From positions 87,608,592-87,672,591 of the forward strand of contig NC_092347.1 in NCBI RefSeq assembly GCF_963676685.1: DNA of 64,000 bases. Direction: 5' to 3'. Source of the DNA: Mytilus edulis (lineage: Eukaryota; Mollusca; Bivalvia; Mytilida; Mytilidae). Both the position numbers and the translations under genes were made by a program. Numbering within the stretch: the first letter of the stretch is position 1; each line of letters starts with the position of its first letter. Below are positions 56,037-64,000 of this stretch, one piece after another. The notes beneath the pieces are model-generated. The model saw nothing but the letters and a program-made list of their open reading frames with translations. It did no database searches and was not told the origin of the DNA.

Positions 56037-58360
56037 AGCTCACCTGGCCCGAAGGGCCAAGTGAGCTTTTCTCATCACTTGGCGTCCGGCGTCCGTCGTC
56101 GTCCGGCGTCCGTCGTCGTCCGGCGTCGTCCGTCGTCCGTCGTCGTTAACTTTTACAAAAATCGTCTCCTCTGAAACTACTGGGCCAAATTTAACCAAAC
56201 TTGGCCACAATCATCATTGGGGTATCTAGTTTAAAAAATGTGTTCGGTTACCCGGCCAACCAACCAAGATGGCCGCCATGGCTAAAAATAGAACATAGGG
56301 GTAAAATGCAGTTTTTGGCTTATAACTCTGAAACCGAACCATTTAGAACAAATCTGACATAGGGTTAAATTGTTTATTAAGTCAAGATCTATCTGCCCTG
56401 AAATTTTCAGACGAATCGGACAACCGGTTGTTGGGTTGCTGCCCCTGAATTGGCAATTTTAAGGAAATTTTGCCGTTATATGGTTATTATCTTGAATATT
56501 ATTATAGATAGAGATAAACTGTAAACAGCAATAATGTTCAGCAAAGTAAGATCTACAAATAAGTCAACATGACCGAAATGGTCAGTTGACCCATATAGGA
56601 GTTATTGCCCTTTATAGTCAATTTTTAACCATTTTTCGTAAATCTTAGTAATCTTTTACAAAAATCTTCTCCTCTGAAACTACTAGGCCAAATTTATCCA
56701 AACTTGGCCACAATTATCTTTGGGGTATCTAGTTTAAAAAATGTGTCCGGTGACCCGGCAAACCAACCAAGATGGCCGCCACGGCTAAAAATAGAACATA
56801 GGGGTAAAATGCAGTTTTTGGCTTATAACTTAAAAACCAAAGCATTTAGAGCAAATCTGACAATTGGTAAAATTGTTTATCAGGTCAAGATTTATTTACC
56901 CTGAAATTTTCAGATGAATCTGACAACCTGTTGTTGGGTTGCTGCCCCTGAATTGGTAATTTTAAGGAAATTTTACTGTTTTTGGTTATTATCTTGAAAA
57001 TTATTATAGATAGAAATAAAAAAAACAGCAATAATGTTCAGCAAAGTAAGATTTACAAATAAGTCAACATGACCGAAATGGTCAGTTGACCCCTTAAGGA
57101 GTTATTGCCCTTTATAGTCAATTTTTAACCATTTTTCGTAAATCTTAGTAATCTTTTACAAAAATCTTCTCCTCTGAAACTACTGGGCCAAATTAATCCA
57201 AACTTATCCACAATCATCTTTTGGTTATCTAGTTTAAAAAATGTGTCTGATGACCCGGCTATCCAACCAAGATGGCCGCCATGGCTAAAAATAGAACATA
57301 GGGGTAAAATGCAGTTTTTGGCTTATAACTAAAAAACCAAAGCCTTTAGAGCAAATCTGACACGGGGGTCAAATTGTTTATCAGGTCAAGATCTATCTGC
57401 CCTGAAATTTTCAGATAAATCGGACAACCCGTTGTTAGGGTTCCTGCCCCTGAATTGGTAATTTTAAGGAAATTTTACTGTTTTTGGTTATTATCTTGAA
57501 AATTATTATAGATAGAAATAAACTGTAAACAGCAATAATGTTCAGCAAAGTAAGATTTACAAATAAGTCAACATGACCGAAATGGTCAGTTGACCCATAT
57601 AGGAGTTATTGCCCTTTATAGTCAATTTTTAACCATTTTTCGTAAATCTTAGTAATCTTTTACAAAAATCTTCTCCTCTGAAACTGATGGGCCAAATTAA
57701 TCCAAACTTATCCACAATCATCTTTGGGGTATCTAGTTTAAAAAATGTGTCCGATGACCTGGCCATCCAACCAAGATGGCCGCCATGGCTAAAAATAGAA
57801 CATAGGGGTAAAATGCAGTTTTTGGCTTATAACTCAAAAACCAAAGCGTTTGGAGCAAATCTGACGGGGTTAAATTGTTTATCAGGTCAAGATCTATCTG
57901 CCCCGAAATTTTCAAATGAATCGGACAACCCGTTGTTGGGTTGCTGCCCCTGAATTGGTAATTTTAAGGAAATTTTGCTGTTTTTGGTTATTGTCTTGAA
58001 TATTATTATAGATAGAGATAAACTGTAAACAGCAATAATGTTCAGCAAAGTAAGATTTACAAATAAGTCAACATGACCGAAATGGTCAATTGACCCCCTA
58101 AGGAGTTATTGTCCTTTATAGTCAATTTTCAACAATTTTTATAAAATTGTAAATTTTTACTAAAATTTTCCACTGAAACTACTGGGCCAAGTTCATTATA
58201 GATAGAGATAATTGTAAGCTGCAAGGATGTTCAGTAAAGTAAGATGTACAACCACATCACCATCACCAAAATACAATTTTGTCATGAATCCATCTGCTTC
58301 CTTTGTTTAATAGTCACATAGACCAAGGTGAGCGACACAGGCTCTTTAGAGCCTCTAGTT
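56037..58360 (+). mobile_element. Hairpin-bounded element with ~500-bp tandem units (Helitron-like?)
   Basis: The 5' end has a nested hairpin (56037-56067: AGCTCAC and GGCCC pairing with GGGCC and GTGAGCT). Then come GTCCGTCGTC microsatellites and four units of about 500 bp, each with TTTTACAAAAATC, AAGATGGCCGCC, GGGTTGCTGCCCCTGAATTG and GAGTTATTGCCCTTTATAG. The 3' end has AGGCTCTTTAGAGCCT (58339-58354) followed by CTAGT. A 3' hairpin and a CTAG end next to T suggest a non-autonomous Helitron, but the hairpin lies closer to the end than usual. Frames inside are repeat-borne. Confidence 0.65.
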
Positions 58361-58539
58361 ATTCAAGCTGTAATCTTTTCAAAAGAGTAGCAACTCGAAG
58401 TATCCAAGAATCAGAAGTCGAACACTAGTACTACATTATCTTGGAGCAGAACATTGGGATAGTCTGTCTCACCGGAAGTTGAGGCCGACGCCTAAGGAAA
58501 GTAGCAATAGCAAGCTATAGCAAACTTTCCAAAAAAACA

Positions 58540-58805
58540 CACACCCCTGTTTTAGTTACAAAGTGCCGTAACTCAAAAAGTTTAAATCTTATTTTCACCA
58601 AAAAGTATACAGATCATTTGACCATCATAAGAAACAACTATATTAAGTTTCATGAAATTTAGATAAGTCGTTCTCAAGTTACGGTGCGACATGTTTACGC
58701 CGGACAGACGGACAGACGGACGGACAGACAGACAGACAGACAGACGGACGGACACCTGACATTTGTATACAATAATACGTCCCGTCAAAATTTTGACGGG
58801 CGTAT
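58540..58805 (+). repeat. Repeat fragment with GACGGACAGA microsatellite and terminal palindrome
   Basis: Includes AAAAAGTATACAGATC (shared with the 50.9-51.6 kb units), TTACGGTGCGACATGT, a (GACGGACA/GACA)n run and the perfect palindrome CCCGTCAAAATTTTGACGGG near its end. Confidence 0.6.
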
Positions 58806-58817
58806 AATAATATTTAA

Positions 58818-59553
58818 GATAATAACCAAAAACAGCAAAATTTTCTTAAAAATTACCAATTCAGGGGCAGCAACCCAACAACCAGTTGTTGGATTCATCT
58901 GAAAATTTCAGGGCAGATAGATCTTGACTTGCAAAACAATTTAATCCCACGTCTGAATTGCTCTTAATGCTTTGGTTTCAGAGTTATAAGCCAACATCTA
59001 TATTTTACCCCTATGTTCTATGTTTAGCCATGGCAGCCATCTTGGTTGGTTGGCAGTGTCACCTCACACATTTTTAGCTCACCTGGCCCAAAGGGCCAAG
59101 TATGCTTTTCTCATCACTTTGCGTCCGTCGTCATCGTCCGGCGTCATCTGTTAACTTTTACAAGAATCTTCTCCTCTGAAACTACTGGGCCAAATTAATC
59201 CAAACTTGGCCACAATCATTATTGGGGTATCTAGTTTAAAAAATGTGTGGCTTGACCCGGCCAACCAACCAAGATGGACGCCATGGCTAAAAATAGAACA
59301 TAGGGGAAAAATGCAGTTTTTGGCTTATAACTCAAAAACAAAAGCATTTAGAGCAAATCTGACATGGGGTACAATTGTTTATCAGGTCAAGATCTATCTG
59401 CCCTGAAATTTTCAGATGAATCGAACAACCCATTGTTGGGTTGCTGCCCCTGAATTGGTAATTTTAAGGAAATTTTGCTGTTTTTGGTTATTATCTTGAA
59501 TATTATTAAAGATAGAGATAAACTGTAAACTGCAATAATGTTCAGCAAAGTAA
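58818..59553. repeat. Inverted plus direct fragments of the hairpin-bounded family
   Basis: 58818-59065 is an inverted fragment (CAATTCAGGGGCAGCAACCC, GCCATGGCAGCCATCTTGG) and 59075-59553 a forward fragment beginning AGCTCACCTGGCC, head to head. Confidence 0.75.
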
Positions 59554-59562
59554 GTTTAAGAC

Positions 59563-61360
59563 CGTTATGGAATAACCGTTTCGCAAATGATATCGGATAT
59601 GTTCCTTACGTCGTAACTACAATCCCCTTCCCTTTCATGAATGTGACCTACCGAATTAGACTATTTACCGGATTTGTAATCACATAGACGTTACGCACGG
59701 TAATGCGTTCGGATTAAAATTACGTTATTATATGATTTAAGAACGCAACCATTTGCCTATACAAAATAAAATCACCAACATCCATATATCTACAGAAAGA
59801 CCCAGACATGTTTTTCTTATTTTAAGTTAATTCTATAAATTTTTGCACCATACGTTTATTTTATTGAACACACACATCTTACTTTTACGTTAAGAAATGC
59901 ATGTCCGGCGTAACATTTCATACTTAATAAATAAAATGCATTTTTCTATGTTCCGTTGTAATTTTGCACATAAAATCTGCGAAATTTAGTATATCAGCTT
60001 CCTACTAGATTTATATTATAACATCATACCCGTTTTTTGGTATTGGCTGAAATTTGAAGCAAGCCTTCAACGAAATATTCAGCAGAGGAACCTGTCTTAA
60101 TGTGCTATGAGGAAAGTTTATCAACATTTCAGTTTTATTATTATCCCTATAAAGTAATAAAATCAGATTAAAACTATACTCAATAGAAAGTTCTGAAAAA
60201 GATAAACATTTCCAAAGTTTCAAATGTAAAAAAAAACTTTTTCTTGAAGCAGAATTTAAAAAAATCAAATGTCTAGCCACTATGTCCAAACGTAATTTTT
60301 GTCCATTCCTTAGGTGAAACATGTTGTATAAATACTTAATGTGCATTTATAATACAAAACTAACATATTTTTAAGATACAAACTATACGTTCATACAAAT
60401 GGCTAAATAAGTCGGGTGTTTTCGCAAACATGCATGACCTTACAATTTTTTTTGGAAAGCATTCCCTATGTCTAGCCGTTATGTCCAATGGCGTCATTTT
60501 GACGTTTCTGCACAGTGGCGTCTTTTATACAAATACACACTATTTACGAACTGTTTAGGCAGTTAAAATGATGCCGGGAAATATTCATTCCAAAATGGTT
60601 TGCTGAATCAAAATAACACTCAGATTAGAAAAACACACAAACATAAGATATAAACCCTTTATAGAAAATGGGGAAAAAGGGGGGATGGGCCGAGGGATAA
60701 TTTCTTATGGACAAAAGTTTTCACGCAAATCTAAAATACCTTGATAGATTAGAAACCGATTAGAATCCGAGGTACAATGGTCTCATAATTTTTAAAGAAT
60801 TAAATAAATACGTATTTGTAAAATAAAACCATCAGTGCTAAAAAGATAGAGAAATAGTCTGAAAACTCGCACAGCCACATAACAATATTGGACAAAAGTG
60901 AGTTCAATCTAAAAAAAAAAAAAAAAGCATTTCAACTAAAATCCGTATAAAAAGAAATATTGCTGAATTATTATATGACCGATTTTTATGAAATAAATAC
61001 CATAAGTGTTTATGTTCAATTTGTCAAAAAAAATGTTCAGCTATATTTTTGTTTTCATGTGTCCCTCCGGGAGCAAGATTTTTTTAAAGGTTGCTATGTA
61101 TCCTATACAAATTAAAATTGTCAAAGTTAGTATATGGCGTCACATTTGTCAATTATACATGTTACGTCTTGCGACGTAATACCGTGCGTAACGTCACAAG
61201 CAACACGCAGGTGCCACATGTGGTGCAGGATCTGCTTACCCTTCCGGAGCACCTGAGGTCACCCCTAGTTTTTGGTGGGGTTCGTGTTGTTTATTCTTGA
61301 GTTTTCTATGTTGTGTCATGTTTACTATTGATTTTCTGTTTGTCTTTTTCATTTTTAGCT
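59563..61360 (+). repeat. Dispersed bivalve repeat split by a TIR element
   Basis: The left half (59563-59686) has TTCCTTACGTCGTAACTACA, CCTTTCATGAATGTGACCTA and ends TGTAATCACATA. The right half (61196-61360) has GGTGCCACATGTGG, CAGGATCTGCTTACCC, GGAGCACCTGAGGTCACCCC and TTTTTGGTGGGGTTCGTG. From memory these halves are contiguous in other bivalve sequences; here 1.5 kb separates them. Confidence 0.65.
59687..61195. mobile_element. 1.5-kb TIR element (GACGTTACGCACGGTA ends)
   Basis: Perfect 16-bp terminal inverted repeats at 59687-59702 and 61180-61195, splitting a known repeat. A 111-codon minus-strand frame (60011-60346) inside is not recognised. Target duplication unclear (CACATA left, ACAAG right). 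Confidence 0.65.
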
Positions 61361-62060
61361 TTTCCCATCACTTGGAGTCAGGCGTCGCGTCCGTCGTTGT
61401 CATCGTTAACTTTTACAAAAATCTTCTCCTCTGAAACTACTGGGCCAAATTTAACCACACTTGACCAAAATCATCATTGGGGTATCTAGTTTAAACTAGA
61501 GGCTCTAAAGAGCCTGTGTCGCTCACCTTGGTCTATGGGAATATTTAACAAAGGAAGCAGATGGATTCATGACAAAATTGTGTTTTGGTGATGGTGATGT
61601 GTTTGTACATCTTACTTTACTGAACATTCTTGCTGCTTACAATTTATCTCTATCTATAAATTAATGAACTTGGCCCAGTAGTTTCAGTGTAAAATGTTAG
61701 TTAAAATTTACAAATTTTATGAAAATTGTTAAAAATTGACTGTAAAGGACAATAACTCCTTAGGGGTTAATTGATCATGTCCGTCATGTTAACTTATTGC
61801 AAATCTGACATGGGGTAAAATTGTTTATCAGGTCAAGATCTATCTGCCCTGAAATTTTCAGATGAATCAGACAATCTGTTGATGGGTTGCTGCCCCAGAA
61901 TTGGTCATTTTAAGGACATTTCACCGTTTTTGGTTATTTTCACGAATATAATTATAGATAGAGATAAACTGTTAATAGCAATAATGTTCAGCAAAGTAAG
62001 ATCTACAAAAAAGTCAACACAACCAAAATGGTCAGTTGACCTCTTAAAGACAAATCCCTC
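61361..62060. repeat. Fragments of the hairpin-bounded family
   Basis: 61361-61492 is a forward fragment (CTTCTCCTCTGAAACTACTG); from 61493 an inverted 3' end follows (ACTAGAGGCTCTAAAGAGCC then GTGTCGCTCACC), running to about 61790, then forward sequence to about 62050. Confidence 0.7.
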
Positions 62061-63380
62061 TATTGTTTATGCGCATATACAAGCGCAACAGTACTATGCC
62101 GTCAGCGGTTTATGACGTCGTGGTTTCCGCGAACTGGAAACGTTTATTAGAGTTATTCCTCTTTGAGCCGATGGAGAGAGTGACAATCGTTTTGATAGGT
62201 TAATTTTCCAAGAAAAAAAATGAAAATTGTTTTTATATAATAAACATGTTCCAGAATTGGATAAAATATGAGAATGAAAAGAGAGTCAACTATACAGCAA
62301 TCTAACAACAACAAATACACAAAAATGACTGCAAAGAAACGATACAGAATCTGGATACTCCACAGAAAGATGAGCCAATCAAATTATAATATAATACTTT
62401 TTTCTTTAATTTTCTATATGTATAGACTTTCGTAGGTTCTTAATTATATCGATATTTTACAAATCATTAAGAAAGTACGAAAATCATCAATCATTCTGGA
62501 CATGTCCTCAAAATTCAATGTATCTTTAGCAATAGGTACATAACGTGCCTATATATATGGATATGGCAAATTGCACTGACGTATTTTGAATGTGTACGGC
62601 ACTTACATTTTTACATGAATATAATAATTAGATTTCTGATAAACACCAACAAAACAGTAATCTAACGACGTATACATGTAAAACAAAGTACATCTATAGA
62701 AGTTAACATAAAAGCTTCTAACATTCTAGGTTTTTTATATGACCATTCCGAGTTTGTCCCAATTTACCAAATTTGATATTTATGTGCAAGGTGCGCAATT
62801 TTTGTATGAAAAAAAACATAATCGTGTCTGTGTTAAAAAGTTGTCGGAATGAAGAATTACAGAGGAATGCATATGGAAAAAAATCAATTAAAAGGAGATT
62901 TGAGAAAAGAGGTCGGACTAGGTTTTATCCATACTCACGGTATGACATCTGTATGAGTATACTTAGACTGAGTTTCTAGCAACATTACGGAATATTTCGA
63001 CATTCATTGATGCCTAAGGATGAATGATCAAAACAGATATGATGTTAATTAGACCCCGTTAACACTTGCACGGAATTAAATTAAAATCTATCTCTGAAGA
63101 GCATCTCTCGTTTTCGATCTTTTAAGAACTTGTGCGTTTACATTTAGTATACATTGCATATCTAAAATAATCGGTCTAACCATTTCGATAACAAAAAAAT
63201 TGTAGAAAATTGAATAAGGAAATATTTGGTTCATGAGATAATTATATGCTTCTGCATTTATTAATTTTATTTTTGATTAACATGTCATAAGTAATCATAA
63301 ACAAAGAATTGTCAGAAAAAAATTACGTATAACGGAAGATGAGTAATTTACAGAAAATAAAAAATAATAATGAATAAATA
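62061..63380. other. Gene-free AT-rich stretch
   Basis: No exon, repeat or transposon ends recognised. Confidence 0.45.
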
Positions 63381-63381
63381 C

Positions 63382-63830
63382 AATTGAAAAGATATTTTTT
63401 AAAAGGTGCACCGAATACCACACGTATAATAAGCGAATATGGAACGAATAAGTAACAGGGCATCAGTTGAGCACTGAAACGAGTATTTACGCCTTAGTAT
63501 AGGGTTATTTTACCTCTTAGAACCAATATATAGCATCAGAGGCAAGAAAAAAAAATGGAAAAGATTTGTTTAAAAAGGTGTTACCTTTAACAAACATATT
63601 GTAAGCGAATAAGTAGCAGGTCATCGGTCTAGCGCTAAAACTGGTACATACACGGTAATAGGTATATTTCACTTTTAAGAACCCATACCTAACACCAGAG
63701 ACAAGAAAACAATTGAAAAGATTTGTTTCGTAATAGGTGCAACGTATTTCAACGTATAAGCAAATAAGGAACAAATAAGTAATGGTATCAGTCGAGCGCT
63801 GAAACGGTTCCTGTCTCAACTCAGGAGTCG
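63382..63830. repeat. Degenerate ~165-bp tandem repeat
   Basis: Two and a half units, each with TTGAAAAGAT, a GGTGCA/GGTGTTAC word, GAATAAGTA(AC)AGG, CATC(A/G)GT and a GCGCTGAAAC-like word. The 100-codon minus-strand frame here is repeat-borne. Confidence 0.6.
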
Positions 63831-63879
63831 GTAATTAAGGGGTTGTTGTTTGTAAAAGAACTACATCTATTAGTTTTTC

Positions 63880-64000
63880 ATTAATTTTGTTTTGTTATTT
63901 TCTAGTTTGAATTGTGTTACATTTGTCCTTTCGGGACCTTTTGTAGTTGTTTATGCGGTATGGGATTTGCTCAATGTTGTAGGCCATACTTTGACCCATA
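63880..64000 (+). repeat. Dispersed bivalve-type repeat, cut by window edge
   Basis: TCCTTTCGGGACCTTTTGTA, TTATGCGGTATGGG and TGCTCAATGTTGTAGGCC match the order of the copy at 16570-16785. Confidence 0.55.

Noticed and set aside
58684..58902. Frame with RRTDRQTDRQ repeats
   Set aside because: A translated GACGGACAGA microsatellite.
56704..59406. Similar 60-90 codon frames starting MATII(F/I)GVSSLKNV
   Set aside because: Repeat-borne: they recur once per ~500-bp unit of the hairpin-bounded element and break in several units.

Overview
The window is AT-rich eukaryotic nuclear DNA. It has split genes, MITEs, minisatellites and several repeat families that I associate with bivalves, and mussels (Mytilus-like) in particular. 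Nothing in it looks bacterial or plasmid-borne. Almost all of the long open frames are chance or repeat-borne; the real genes had to be assembled from short exons with matching splice phases.

Two protein-coding genes can be read. On the minus strand, positions 1661-7651 hold six exons of PIGS, the GPI-transamidase subunit. They give roughly the N-terminal 40 percent of the protein; the rest lies beyond the left edge and the first exon was not found. On the plus strand, positions 14130-44344 hold what reads as a complete nine-exon gene for a SAXO/FAM154-type stabilizer of axonemal microtubules (487 aa, all phases consistent, poly(A) signal just after the stop). A 12-bp palindrome with a perfect CRE core lies about 150 bp upstream of its start codon. 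Three orphan exon-like segments (47.0, 49.8 and 50.4 kb, minus strand) may belong to a further gene that I do not recognise.

The SAXO introns carry the striking structures. Intron 3 (13.2 kb) contains a 10,463-bp foldback element (19046-29508) bounded by a perfect 9-bp target duplication. Its arms are arrays of a 328-bp monomer, about 10 full copies on the left and 7 on the right, around a 3.6-kb core without a recognisable transposase. The left array has a dimeric (656-bp) higher-order organisation, and every monomer repeats the element's own terminus. A 23-bp perfect inverted repeat outside the element suggests it landed inside an older TIR transposon. Intron 5 (9.2 kb) contains a 32-bp minisatellite cut by a 4.2-kb, LTR-less, internally deleted BEL/Pao retroelement in antisense. 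Intron 8 contains a minisatellite whose unit carries a consensus 5' splice-site word.

The right third (44.4-64 kb) is a repeat graveyard: TTAA-flanked MITE pairs, a 1.1-kb TIR element, tandem-repeat elements bounded by hairpins, and at least two cases where a transposon has split an older repeat into two recognisable halves. No gene was confirmed there.
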